Below, in pieces: positions 50,167-62,159 of a DNA stretch of 64,000 nt. Location of the stretch: positions 247,280 to 311,279 of the forward strand of contig KN882229.1 in assembly GCA_000934455.1 (NCBI GenBank), read 5' to 3'. This stretch comes from Apostichopus parvimensis (taxonomy: Eukaryota; Echinodermata; Holothuroidea; Aspidochirotida; Stichopodidae). The notes below the pieces were generated by a model. That model had not been told where the DNA came from, did not search any database, and worked only from the letters and a program-made list of their open reading frames with translations. The stretch's first letter is position 1. Each line of letters begins with the position of its first letter. The position numbers and the translations under genes are program-made.

Positions 50167-50523
50167 ATGACGTACCATAACGGGTGTACACAACTATTAG
50201 AGAATCGGCAGATATTCGCAGTGTCCCACAGCAAAACGTGGCCCAAAGCGCCCCGGTCTCCCTATACACCTCGGGAACTTATCGATAACCCGGACCGTTG
50301 GGAGGAGATCGTGACGTTGGCTACACCTAGAGCAAATAATTTGTCAGACTTACACCAAGAGAAGTCTGACGGTGATTCTAACGATCTTTATGGTGCAGCG
50401 TATCACTTACCCCCCAAGAAAATGAAAAGGAAGACTTCTTTAAAACAAGACGTTCGGGTAACTAGACATTCATTTCCACGAATAACTCCCTACGACATGA
50501 ATAACATGAATAAGCATGAATAA
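50167..50523 (+). CDS. Unrecognised 118-codon open frame next to the Polinton fossil
   Basis: It opens with ATG and includes SPYTPRELIDNPDRWEEIVT and LPPKKMKRKTSLKQDVRV. It lies just upstream of the Polinton integrase on the same strand. No family is recognised. It may be part of that element or chance. Confidence 0.3.
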   Translation: MTYHNGCTQLLENRQIFAVSHSKTWPKAPRSPYTPRELIDNPDRWEEIVTLATPRANNLSDLHQEKSDGDSNDLYGAAYHLPPKKMKRKTSLKQDVRVTRHSFPRITPYDMNNMNKHE

Positions 50524-50539
50524 CTTCTGAATTGACGAG

Positions 50540-51473
50540 ACTGTTTTGTCTCTTCGCTTGTTGTGGTGGCAAGGTACATCTCGATAAACCGGATGGAAGA
50601 ATTATATGGCAGGTGTTTATTACACCCCATGACATCCTGCTGCTTTCGGGGGTGTAGAAGCTGTCAAGAAGACGTCGGTGCTTTCTAAAGAATAAATCGC
50701 GGTCATAAATACATATTGACCTTCATTGACGTGTTTTATAAATTTGCTTGGGCTCGGCCTTTAAAAAAAAAGAACGGAGACGGTAACGTCAGAGCTATTC
50801 AGACCATATTTCGGGGGAAAACAGACGACCAAAGAAACTGCTGACTGATAAGGGAGGTGAATTTTTAAATGAGACCGTCTTCAAATCAAATCGTATTCAA
50901 TACTTTACAACCAATAACGAGACAAAAGCTTCTATCGTGGAACGTTTCAATCGCACTTTGTAAACAAAAATGTCGAGATATTGGACTTCCAAAGGCACTA
51001 GGCGATACGTCGATGTTTCACAAGATTTGATAATAGGGTATAATGGTACCTCTCACAAAACTCAATCAACGAACATTGTGGCATAATTTGGTATGGTACC
51101 GGCACCGGGTGTTATTCGAGACGCCGACTTTTCGCTTTGGAGTCGGTGATCACGTATGCATCAGCATGGCGACTCGACCTTTTCGAAAGAAATATCTCCC
51201 CCAATGGTGTGCGGACGCATTATTTACCATCGCAAAACGTATACCACGTATACCTCGAGTATATGAAGTGAAAGATTGCAGTTAAGACAATATCGAAGGT
51301 CGCTTTTACGAGCATGAGCTTCAAAGAATAACAAAAACAGATCACACTTATCGCATCGAGAGGTACGTCGTCGCACTCGTGGCGGAAAAAAACAATATTT
51401 TGTCAAATGGGAAGGCTACCCATCAAAATTAAACAGTTGGATATCTCACGTATTTACTTTAAAAAATATGTAA
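50540..51473 (+). pseudogene. Polinton integrase with C-terminal chromodomain, fossil
   Basis: Recognisable pieces are GHKYILTFIDVFYKFAWARP (core start), TRRYVDV in the core tail, and GGKKQYFVKWEGYPSKLNSW, a chromodomain typical of Polinton integrases. It is broken in several places. Confidence 0.85.
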
Positions 51474-51479
51474 AGTGCA

Positions 51480-51930
51480 AATTTCAAGTGCACCGTCAGT
51501 GTTAGATATGGCATTGCTTTTGTAGATTTCACGAACACAGAAATCAGTTACCGACTGGATAGACAAATTGGAAAGATAAGTATCCAGCTAGCGGAAGGAG
51601 CGCAGGTCAAGTTTGAGGGAAGGTTAGGTGCGATTTTAGGTTTCCATCCAAAACTACTGTGACCAGTGGCAGCATTCATCACATGTTCGTGTACAGCGAT
51701 ATTATAGAACCACATTCTGTGGGTGCCCCCTTATCCGTGTTGTGACCGTCAAAGTAAAATACGGCGAGGATATCAGTTCTGTGTACGACGTTTACTATCA
51801 CCAACTCAAGCAAAAGTATTTTGATACAATCGATATAAGGGACAATACCGGCCGCAAAACACCATTGCTACGGGGCACCGTCATCGCGACACTTCACTTC
51901 GTCTTCGCAAAGCTGCACAGTTTATTTTGA
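51480..51930 (+). pseudogene. Small Polinton-associated protein, fossil
   Basis: It contains VKVKYGEDISSVYDVYYHQL and KQKYFDTIDIRDNTGRKTP, resembling a short conserved protein encoded between integrase and capsid genes in Polintons. It is broken. Confidence 0.6.
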
Positions 51931-52079
51931 AGTTTTCTACAATAAACATAATACGTCCTTGACAATTTCAGAGTGATCCTACAGATTGCGAAAGTCAGTA
52001 CCTAAAACAGACAGGTCGTGGTTTTACCAGCCATTGAATGTGCCCGAGTTCAAAATGGCCACGGTCTAGGTAATGTGTC

Positions 52080-52300
52080 GGGGAGTCTTTTTCGCTCAGC
52101 TATGCCTCTCATGAAGAAAGTTGTCAAGTCATTGGGAAAATAGGTTTTGCGCACCGGTGTTGAATTTGCGGGCGATGTTTCTAGACGGGAGATCTATCAG
52201 AGAATCTGTCAAGAATAGGGGTGTGGCGGCTGGAAAACGAGTGGCAAAGAGGGCGGTGTCATCGGTGTTGGGTTCAGGAGGTGTTAAAAAGCGTTAACGT
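52080..52300 (+). pseudogene. pX-like small basic protein of a Polinton, fossil
   Basis: A short segment with RSIRESVKNRGVAAGKRVAK and VLGSGGVKK resembles the adenovirus pX-like virion protein of Polintons and adintoviruses. It sits directly upstream of the capsid remnant, its usual place. It is broken. Confidence 0.6.
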
Positions 52301-52389
52301 ACCACCTCCACGGCAGAATGTAGGCAGCCAATACGGTGAAAAGATCTCTGGATTATTTCGACTGAACACCTTTTCATTTCTCTGCTGCA

Positions 52390-53655
52390 CGAACACCCCT
52401 GCAAATGCACCAAGTCAGAATTTGAGCTTTTTCTCGTACCACACAAACCAATATCATGAAATGACAGTGGGTAGAGTACCACCTGTTCTCCAATGTCATG
52501 GATAATGGACCCATCGGTTTTATGTATCGAGCTCTTCGGAAGAATACATCGACTTAGTGACTTAACGTCAAGCAAAGATTACATTGTCCGATGGTGGCGA
52601 TACACCGGGTGAGGCGAAAGTCGGACCGGCCAATCTATTTCTCCAGTCTTTGTTTAGTCAAATGGACGTTTCCCTAAATGAACACCGAGGTACCCTTACC
52701 GCGCCCTGTTGGAAACACTCTTGAGTTATGGCTCTGAAGCAAAAGAAAGTCAACTGACATCATCCCTCTTCTACAAGGATACGGTCGGTTATATCAATAA
52801 AGCTGACCCGAAGGCAGAGAGTAATTCGGCAAATCTCTGACTTAAGAAGTCAAGCATATTAACCGCACAGAGTAAGACGGTCGATATGATTGGACCTATT
52901 GACGGCGAGCTTTTTTATTACAAGAGACATATCTCTTGAACGTGGTAAATATGAAGTTAAAACTGATCAGGAGTAAAGATAAATTTTTACTCGTGTCTGC
53001 CGATGATGGAAAACAATACAAAGTCATCTTGAAAGGGGCATCGTTATTTGTACGAAGAGTGAAACTTAATCCATCTGTAGCCCTTGGACATGCGCGAGCC
53101 CTTAAGAAAGCCACCGCTAAGTATCCCCCATTGAACGCGTTGTGACCAAAATGTCCTTTATTGCTACCGGTCACATGTCGTACATTCAGGTTCATATGTT
53201 CCATGGTCAACTCCAAAGAAATTTATCGTAGCATATGTGCGTAATACGGCATTCAACGGTTCGAATACACTAAACCCATTTTACTGCCAACACTTGGGGC
53301 TCGACTTCTAGCCCTGTATATGAATGGAGAGTAGGTCCCTTACAAGCCGTTGAAACCATATAACAGTGGGGCTAATTTACATCAGTGACTGTTACACCCT
53401 ATTTTCCGGAACCGATAAAGCACAGCACGATGCAGGCAATTCCATCAGTCGAGAAGATTATCTAAACTGTTACGCGTTGCATGCATTTCATCTGATACCG
53501 GACATTTCAACTTGGTCAAACGAGGCAATCTTCGAATGGAACTTCATTTCACACGGCCTCTGGTCACCACCCTTAACGTGTTCGTCTATGCCGAACTGGA
53601 TAACATAGTGGAAATAGATAAAGCCCGTAACGTCGTATTAGACTACGCCAGTTAA
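52390..53655 (+). pseudogene. Polinton major capsid protein, fossil
   Basis: Segments matching the Polinton double jelly-roll capsid protein run from SELELF near 52420 to VVLDYAS near 53650. They include ALLETLLSYGSEAKESQLTS, KTVDMIGPIDGELF, GASLFVRRVKLNPSVALGHA and NLRMELHF-like sequence near 53540. Many breaks are present. Confidence 0.82.
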
Positions 53656-54235
53656 AAGGAAACAGCATGGAAACTCATCAATCACCAACATTTTAAGTAC
53701 GAATCCCTTTTGTAAAACGTTCTTTCAAGGGGTCGTGCCCTCAGACTTATAACGTATTGTTGTATGTTTCACACTAGAGCCCTCACTGAGTAATCGCTAG
53801 TAACACCAGAATACATGAGTTGAAGTTACAACTTAACGTTTCGCCTTCATTCGGGACCATCTTGACACCCGTAAACGCGTACCGATACATGGTGTCAGAA
53901 TAAAGACATGATATTAAGTTACATTTAGAACAACAATCAGTCAATATAAGGTGTGATTTGCTGGATACATCTGGATTGCGATTTTCAAGCTTACGATTGC
54001 AAAGCCATGTTCGCGGATCTGAACCAGTACGTACACTAACGGTCCAACGAGGAACTCAAAGCTGACGGAAACCAGTTTCCGGTGACATTTCTAGCTTGGA
54101 TTTGACGCTTAACAAGGAAACGCTTAAATAGGAAACCGTCACTGTTGTTTTGATAACATAGGTGAAGTATCAATTATAAAAATTCATGAAATACTGTCAT
54201 CATATTTCTCAATTCTATAAATTACTTTTGCATGT
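53656..54235. other. No gene clearly recognised
   Basis: The stretch near 53970-54110 has a faint coding look on the plus strand (TFLAW, RLTRKRLNRK) and may be a further decayed part of the Polinton. This is not firm. Confidence 0.35.
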
Positions 54236-54580
54236 TGTTAGGGCTACACGTTAGCGCCACTTTCGAATGACGTCCTTCGTCTGCTGTGAATCAATGTATC
54301 AGATTTCATTGTGGACTACAGTAATGTCATGTGTCAAATAACTTGATGTTAAAACGTTACGTGAACATGTTATTCGAATAGACCAATCAGAAGTCTCCAA
54401 CCAGTGATATATATGCAGTACACGAGGCGTGTGCCTGAACTTCATTTTCCTACCCTATGTCTCTAAGTTGTGTTTCCGTTCTCGTTATATTTATGTTATT
54501 CCTTGTAAATATATATACGTTGAAGTCAGAGACTTGTCAGGTTGTTATTTGATATATCCACCCGAGTCAATAACTTTACA
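54236..54580 (+). repeat. Possible 5' LTR of the Gypsy fossil
   Basis: It begins TGTTAGGGCTACACG and ends CTTTACA (TG...CA), about 100 bases before the gag region. It contains a TATA-like stretch (GATATATATGCAGT) near 54405. No second copy was found in the window, so the assignment rests on position and ends only. Confidence 0.35.
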
Positions 54581-54674
54581 ACTAGCCTAACGTTGTAAGG
54601 TAACGTCACATTGCATCCTATACCGTCAATAGTGTACATTCTGATAATTTTTATGTTATTAAGCTTTTATTTGG

Positions 54675-57500
54675 GTTTCTTAGCTTAAAGTGGATAAGTG
54701 TTTGACACGAATTAAAGGAGAAATATGTGTTGCATATTTTAGGGATATATTGTTGTTCTTTTTGTTCATGATGAATGTCTCAATCCCTGTCTCACTGCCC
54801 CCAAATCTGAGCATGCGTGGCAATTTAAAGAAATTTTTGAAAGTTTTCAAACAATTATGGGATAGTAATGAAATAGTTACTGGTCTAGCCTCAAAATAAA
54901 ATATGGTTCGTGGAGCCACATTAATTACCTGTATTGGACCCCAAGTCCTACAAGTACATAATGGTCTACGCTGTGCTACAGATGACGAAAGAAAAAAATG
55001 GATAAAATCATGGAGTGGTGGCATTAGTATTGTGTTGAAAATACAAACGTCATTTTTGGAGCGTTATATATTTAACAATTGTAATGAAGGTAATAGTGAA
55101 CCTTTTGATGAATATGTTGTAAAAGTACGCACCTTGGCATCCACATGTGAATTTGGAAATCAAATCTAGCAGCTTGCAATGACATGTGTAAAGCTGTTGA
55201 AACAACATCAGCCCAACTGAAGGGTATGAGTGTTGAAAGCCAAAACAGTGTTGTTAAAAGTACAAACACTAGTCATAAGGACCAATAAATGAAAACAGGT
55301 TTTACCAAAAACTAAATTTTCTGGTAGAGGGCATCAGATGAGCATAACAGCTTGCAGTGGCAAGTGTGGGAAACCAAATCATTTTGCTATAAAGTGCCGC
55401 CAAAAGACTTCCAAAGATAACAAAACCAATAAGAAGAGTAAAAGAAGAGTGAAATCAGTCAAACAAGTGAATGTTTATGATTTTATGAAAACAGTTAATC
55501 AGATGAATCAGTGCTTTGTGTGAAACTAGAGGATGTTATTAATTGTGTTAACTCAAGTAGTATTTAGAGCCCCTATGAAACAAATATTTATGTCACCATG
55601 GAGGTCAATGGGTCACCAATAAAATTACAAGTTCATTCTGGAGCAACATGCTCTCAAATTGAAGCGACCAAAAGAACGGCTGACAATGTATAGTAGATAG
55701 GTCATGCCGGTATTGGGCAAGTGTAAATTGCATATGAAAAATCATCAAAATCAGAAAGGCTACAAATTTCCTTTCGTTGTTATAAAACGGGATAAATGTG
55801 TTCCACTTCATGGTTGTAGGGCCTCTCAACAAATGAAATTTATTGAGATTAAGTATAAGAATATTGCTAACATTAATGACTCAAGTGAACTTAGGAATGA
55901 AACCCAGAGTTCTGAAGTAAATATTAATGTTGGTTGAGTAGGGAAGATGTTGTCAAATTGACAAGAGCTGGATCGCCTGGAGAAGCTCGATGTTATCGCG
56001 AAAGTAGTACTGCCAACAGATTGGGTGTCACCATTGATTAGTGTCGAAAAGCCAAGTGGAAAGCTCCGTGTATGCATGGACCCCCAGCCGCTAAACAACT
56101 CTCCAAAACGTGGACAGTATCCATTGCCGGTTAATATAGGTAAGCTGCCTGAGCTAGCTAATGTAAAAGTCTTAGGCAAAGCAGACTTGCAAAGAAGGAT
56201 TCTTTTCAGCGTGAACTAGATGCTGAGTCATCGTATCTTACAACATTTCAGAAGCCATGGGGCCGGTACCGTTACAAACGAATGCATTTTGGCATCAGTC
56301 CGGCATCAGAACTATTGCAGCAGAAATTAGACCAATGTCTTGAGGGTATTCACATAATCGCCAATGATATTCCAATCACAGGAACTAGTGATAATATTGA
56401 ACAGGCAAGCTTGGATCACGACAAACACATTGAAGCATTCTTTCAAAGGTGCCGCAAGCAATCAATTCGCTTAACAAGGAGAAGTTTCAGTTCAAGTGGC
56501 ATGACGTTGACTTTATTGCTCACAAATTTACAACTGATGGCTTGAAAGCGGATCCAAACAAGGTTGACGCTATATTGAAAATGCCTACACCACAAAATGT
56601 CTCGGACATACAAAGGCTTGTTAGTATGGTCAAATACCTCCCGAAATTTATACCAAACCTGTCAGACAAATGCAAGCTGTTACATGGACTTACACACAAA
56701 GACGCTGATTGGTGCTGGTCCAAAGAACAAGACGAGTCTTTCTGGACAATCAACAAATGGTACCCAGCATGCCGGTCTTGAAGTATTTTGACCCAAAAGC
56801 TATGACAGAGGGTGAAGGCGATGCCTCGGAAAGGGTACTAGGGTTTGTGCTACTACAAGACGGATCACGTATGCATGCCATGCTTTGACATCTGCAGAAA
56901 CACGTTATTCGCAGATTTTGAAGGAACTTTTAGCACAAGGTTTTGGACTCGAACGTAACCATCCTTATGTTTATGGTCACAGCGTTGTTTTATGGGCCGA
57001 CCATAAACCCTTAGTTTCAATCTCGAAGAAACCACTGTCAAGTGCGCCAAAACGCTTACAGTGTCTATTGTTAAGGCGTGTACAGTATGACGTTGAAATA
57101 AGATATAAACCTGGCAATGAAATGTTTCTCGCAGACACCCTATCGAGAGCATTCCTAAACAAACACAAGAGACAGATCCACCACTGAGGAGAAAACAGAG
57201 AGAATGAACATGATCGAATCGCTGCCAGTTTGTGATGCTACATGGAAAGAAATAAAGCAAGCAACAGAACAGGACAGTGCCTTACAAACATTCCAGGACT
57301 ACATTATTCACGGTTAGCGTAACCACAAACATCAACTGCAACCAATGACTCATCCTTATTTCAGTGTGAAGGACGAGTTGTCAGTCCAGGACAACATTCT
57401 CTTCAAAGGACAACGTTGTGTTATTCCTCACAGTATCAGACATTCCATGAAAGATAAATTACATAGTGCACATGCTGTAATAATGGCACTGATTGACGAA
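54675..57500 (+). mobile_element. Ty3/Gypsy LTR retrotransposon fossil, plus strand
   Basis: Parts in order: gag (about 54760-55170; NLSMRGNLKKFLKVFKQLWD and EPFDEYVVKVRTLASTCEFG), a zinc-knuckle segment (about 55338-55520; CSGKCGKPNHFAIKC), a protease-like stretch, reverse transcriptase (about 55980-56790; VDAILKMPTPQNVSDIQRLV), RNase H (56885-57187; WADHKPLVSISKKPLSSAPK and MFLADTLSRAF) and the start of integrase (to about 57500). The rest of integrase and the 3' LTR are absent. It is broken in several places, and moderately old by its appearance. Confidence 0.88.
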
Positions 57501-57716
57501 CATTGATTTTATTGTGATTTATTGGTTGCGATCTGTGTTTATGTTCTGACCAACTCCCTCGAAAAATTTACTCACCATCGTCCTGGGGGAGGGGTCTAAG
57601 TGGAGGGGGTAAAGTTCTGGGCAAATTATTTTCTTCAACCAAAAACACAATCCTTCAATGTTTCGTGACTCTTCACGATGTTACATTTTGTCGACAGTAT
57701 TAGTACCAGGGGCGTA

Positions 57717-58394
57717 GTCAGGATTTTCAAAGTTGTAGGCACGACTATCTGAGCGGAGCGCCACCATCGGTTGGCGCGGAGCGTAGAAGAAAATTTTTGG
57801 TTTTACAAACCCCCACATGGCCGGAAACGGCCCTTCCCGAGTGTTCATTCTGGTTCTCTGGCCTCTTGGTAACTTCAGACACCTCATTCAATATCACTTT
57901 TAAACCCAACAAACAAACGAGTTAAAATAGAACGTAATTCAATAGTACATAATGTATTTAAAATTAGCAAGGTACATGTACAGAGTAAGCCAGTAACAAC
58001 AGGCAACAAAGTGCTGCAGCTCTATAAAGTCTGTTAATCAACGATAGGCTTATTTGACTGTGGAATGTTTCTCAACTGAAATATTGTCTGCGTAAACAGG
58101 TTCTTAACTAGATGTTAATAAACTGACAAGATCGGATCCTAGTCTTTTTCAGCGGGTAGAGTGTTGATTGAAAGGGCACGCGATAAAAATGACAGCCTAG
58201 ATGACAGAAGAATAGGTCACCTAATTTAGCCATATTCTTGCTAGGTTCATTTCAATAGGTTTTCCTGTGTAGACTCTCAAACTCGTCCAGCAAGCTTATG
58301 GATTTGAATTATGGGTGTTTTTAAAAAAAAAAGATAACTTGGCCCAAAAAAGTGTAGGCCCAGGCCTACAGTGCTACATACTGGCTACGCCCCA
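57717..58394. mobile_element. Non-autonomous hAT relative of the 7.4-kb element
   Basis: The left end is CAGGGGCGTAGTCAG and the inverted right end is TGGGGCGTAGCCAG. From about 57755 to 57845 it closely matches the left subterminal region of the 7.4-kb hAT element (GAGCGGAGCGCCACCATCGG, TTGGCGCG-AGCGTA, ATGGCCGGAAA). It has no coding capacity. TTAGTAC before the left end and GTACTAA after the right end are inverted, not direct, so I cannot assign a target duplication. Confidence 0.65.
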
Positions 58395-59140
58395 GTGTAC
58401 TAAACATCGGCCAATCCAATGTCTGCTTTTTAAATTGAAGCATGGAACCATGAGCTTTATTTAAACGATGATTGCTAAATAATAATAAATTAGTTCGTTG
58501 CACATTACGCTTTATTTTTACAAGCTAAATTTGGCTCAAATAGGTCCACTTTGCGATGCAGGGTAGGGAATTAAGATTTGGCTTTGGGGGGCTATTTTGG
58601 AAAATGGAAAGTTAACCCCCCCCCCCCATTAATGTATTTACGAGGGCTTTTTTAAGGCTTAAGGGGGCGCTTTTCCAAAGTTCAATATGCTGTTTAACGA
58701 AAAGTTTGTAAGCATTCATCAGGATCAAGTAAGCACAATTACCCTCTTCCTAGTTAGCTGCGACCGTATAGAAAAGTCATTGAAAGTTTAATTGCCAAAA
58801 TTTGCGATCGTTTAGCAAATAACGTCAATCCACCGAATATATGACGAAAAACCAAAAACCCATCAACTGAAATAGAAAACACAGGTTTACTTCTACTGAA
58901 GGTGCCCTTTCCTTTAATCATGTATTTTTTCGTGTGTGGATAAAATCACTCACCCCCAAATACGAAACCATTATACCGCTGAAAAGTAATCGAAGTTAAA
59001 ACCTTCAATCCATCGCCACAGCAACGGTGTACGTTAAATACAACATTCCCTCTTTAAGACATAGCACATACCTTCCAAACAAGTGCCGATTTCCAGCAAA
59101 TTGAAAGTTGTTAACAAAGCTACGGATTTTTGTTTGTTTT
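58395..59140. other. No gene seen; C-run
   Basis: A run of about 12 C lies at 58616-58627, with GAGGGCTTTTTTAAGG nearby; a similar GAGGGCTTTTTTAGCA recurs near 59858. Otherwise the sequence is AT-rich and without recognised features. Confidence 0.45.
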
Positions 59141-59144
59141 TGCA

Positions 59145-59570
59145 AACCGATGGTTAGGCTACATTTCCCATTGACTTAGTGTGGTTGTTAGGCTAACATG
59201 TGGTCGAAGTTTGCAGTATTTCATGGATATTTTAGTTCTAGTTAACTGCGTCACAATTTCAGCGAATAAAGAGATGCTTAGACTAGATTTCCCCGTTGAC
59301 TACGTGTGGTGTTCGGCTACCATGCGCGCGACAACAGCAGCAAGGAAAGTATGTAAACAAAGCTACGCAAAGTATTGGTATTTTTTTGGGGGCAAACCGA
59401 TGGTTAGGCTACATTTCCCATTGACTTAGTGTGGTTGTTAGGCTAACATGTTGTCGAAGATTGCAGTTTTTTTGGAATATTTTTTACTTTTTATTTGCGA
59501 CACAACTTGAGCGAATAAAGATATGGCTAGGTTAGAGTTCCATGTTGACTTAGTGAGAAGTTAGACTACC
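59145..59570. repeat. 125-bp tandem repeat with 250-bp higher-order pattern
   Basis: The landmark TTGACTTAGTGTGG or its variant starts near 59171, 59296, 59421 and 59545, a spacing of 124-125. Copies 1 and 3 are nearly identical over about 65 bases (GATGGTTAGGCTACATTTCC and onward), while copies 2 and 4 differ more. Confidence 0.85.
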
Positions 59571-62155
59571 ATGTGATCGGGGATTTGTGGGGATTTTAGG
59601 TTATTGTCGCTGGTACTGAAATTGCTTAGTGGAAGCCGTAATTTGCCAGTGACTGTACGAGAAGTTCCCGGTGATTGGGTGCGACCCTCCCGCACTGCTT
59701 CAAATTTGATGCGGGATTTTGAGAACTGTTCTTGCGATTCGCGCTGCTACTGAAAAACCCTAGCTAAAGCAAAAACATGTCACAATTAAATTTACACAGA
59801 CACCTGATATTACGAGGGCGATTTTCTTATATTTCTCTTTTTCGCCCTCGCAATTGTGTTTTCGGAGGGCTTTTTTAGCACTTGCTAGGGCGACTCGCTC
59901 GTCGTCCCGCTTATTTCTGACCCTGTGGCAATGTAATGTAAGGAAAGCTATACAGATATTATATTTAGTACGCTAATAGTGCGAACCATCGTGGTGTAGG
60001 CAATGCATCAGTGCACGTTACGTTATATGATTTAGCTTTACAACCTTGGAGCTAAATCTGCGTGACTGTATAGAAAAACATAGCTACGGTAAAGTTAACG
60101 ATCGCTAATTTAACATTTCTGACGATAAATTGAAAACAATTTACAGTAATAATTTCTTAACTTCAAGTTCAAGTTCTGAACACCATGCCTTTTGAAAGTT
60201 TTTTTTTACTATTGACACTGGATAAAATTCAGGAGAAAATGAAACCCTCTTTTTTTTTTCTCTCTCTGAACGCCAGTGCGTCAAATCGGCAAACCATTGC
60301 GTCAAAATCGCGTCATAGCGGAAACACTGATCACGACACCAATTTTTGTCTCGAAAAACCATATCATGTACACGCAGGAGTCGAATATGCTTACCCCAAG
60401 CTAACCCCAAGCTAACCCTAGGGGTTGGGGTATACTTTGAGTGGCAGCCATCTTAGATTGGAATGACCCCAGGTCCCAAAATTGTTTTTTTACCATTTTT
60501 GGTGGTCCGACTTATAATATCCGATAAAAAAAATTCGGAACTAAATTTTTTACCTTTGACCCGGTGACCTCATGGCCGAAATTTTTCAGGTGACCGTTCC
60601 TTATGACCTCACCTGTCATCGTTGCAAGTTTTTAAAAATCTGTCACTCTCACGATTTTTGACCTTTTTTGGAAGGAAGGACATTTTTGACCTCTGTTGAC
60701 CCCCTATAACACATGAACCGGAAGTGCCATATACTTGTCCTTTGCATATGTTACTGCCCTATTGACCCTTAACCTTAACAAGAAATTTGGAGGTCATAGG
60801 TCAAAGTTTACGATTTTTCGACCTTAACCCTAGGGGTAGTCATTTTCAAAAATGAAACAGTGAGGTAGTATAACAAGTCTTTTGCATTTTTTGGCTGTGA
60901 TAAAAATTCATGTGACCTAAACTGACCGGAAGTGTTGATGGGTGTACCGTGACAACAGTTCGACCCTTTCAGCAAATATTTGACTTCCCGACCCCCAACT
61001 TTCCGAGATCGACCCTAAAAAATGGACACTAGGGACGTGAAAGTGTACACTTGGGACGTAGGCACCTATTACATAACATAATTTTGTTGTCACTTCCGGT
61101 AAATTTTTTGTAAATTTTGTTTCACTTTGGGTCACTCTACGCGGCCAGGCGCATCTGTAAGAATAACAAAAAATTGGGGGGTGGCAAAACCTTTTTACCT
61201 CCCAAGGGGGGTCCCGGGGGTGAGACTGACGAAAAAAAGTTACGTTCGGGACCATTTCGTCCCAAGTGGGTATTTTGACGTCCCAAGTGGGAGATGGTCC
61301 TAATTAGGGTTGTAGTATACGTCGTTCTTACGTTCAGGATTCTCTGAACGTTTTCGATTCATAGCAACGTGGTCAAAAAATTATTGGTTTCTCTATATTG
61401 CATGTCTCTATATGATCGCCTTTTGGTAGTTTCGCGTTCTCTTTCTTCAGCTTCAATTTTGTGTCGTCCCTTCCTCTTTTGGCGATCTATAAAGGTACCA
61501 AAAATACACATTTTCATTTGTATAGTAATGAGTCTTTGTCATCTCAATGAAGGTGGAAATTGCTGGATGCACTGATTCGTTTTTCTTTGAACTAAACTTT
61601 TGCGTAAATATTGGAAAATTAAACATCACCAAGTTATGGTTTTGCTTGTTTTCAATTCAAGACGGAGACACGCGGCTATGCGGTTCTACTTTACGCTTCC
61701 ATTGCGATAATTTTGAACAGTACATAATTAGGCAATGATTAAGGATGCACAAAACTATGGCAAAATATTCAGCATCCAATTTACTCAACATGTAAAGCAA
61801 TCAATAAAGTACTTGAGGTGGTTATCCCAGGAGTTGTGACAGTAACTTTGCTTTGTTACTAAGGGATTTGCCAACTGCCTTCCATCCTTTATCATACATC
61901 ACTTTTTATCAACATTTATTTCATCTGTTCTTATATATGTTTCAATACGTATCTTCAAACTGAGATGATAACAGAAGCAAGCCATCACCCATATGTCCAT
62001 TTTAAACTACTATATGTTAGCACAGGATGCGAAACTTTATGAATATGTTAATAGTTTTGCTGTTCTCGTTTCAAAATATTTTCTCTCAGAAAGAGAAGCA
62101 GGCATCGATATAATAAAGATGAAACTATATTTGATTTTAGCTCCGAAACAGAACT
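59571..62155. other. Repeat-rich sequence, no gene recognised
   Basis: At 60400-61330 the sequence is full of TGACC/GGTCA words and contains AACCCTAGGGGTT near 60415 and again AACCCTAGGGGTA near 60828. CGTCCCAAGTGGG occurs twice in direct order near 61259 and 61281, with an inverted relative near 61047. It looks like an old interspersed repeat of unknown class. No coding frame is supported; 61330-62155 is plain AT-rich sequence. Confidence 0.45.
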
Positions 62156-62159
62156 CTTT

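Larger units (their letters stand above)
50530..53655 (+). mobile_element. Polinton (Maverick) fossil, partial
   Basis: The order of parts is integrase with chromodomain, a small conserved protein, a pX-like basic protein and major capsid protein, all on the plus strand. This is the layout of this part of animal Polintons. DNA polymerase B, packaging ATPase and protease are not in the window, and no terminal repeats were identified. The parts carry many breaks (well over ten in all), so this is an old, dead copy. Confidence 0.85.
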
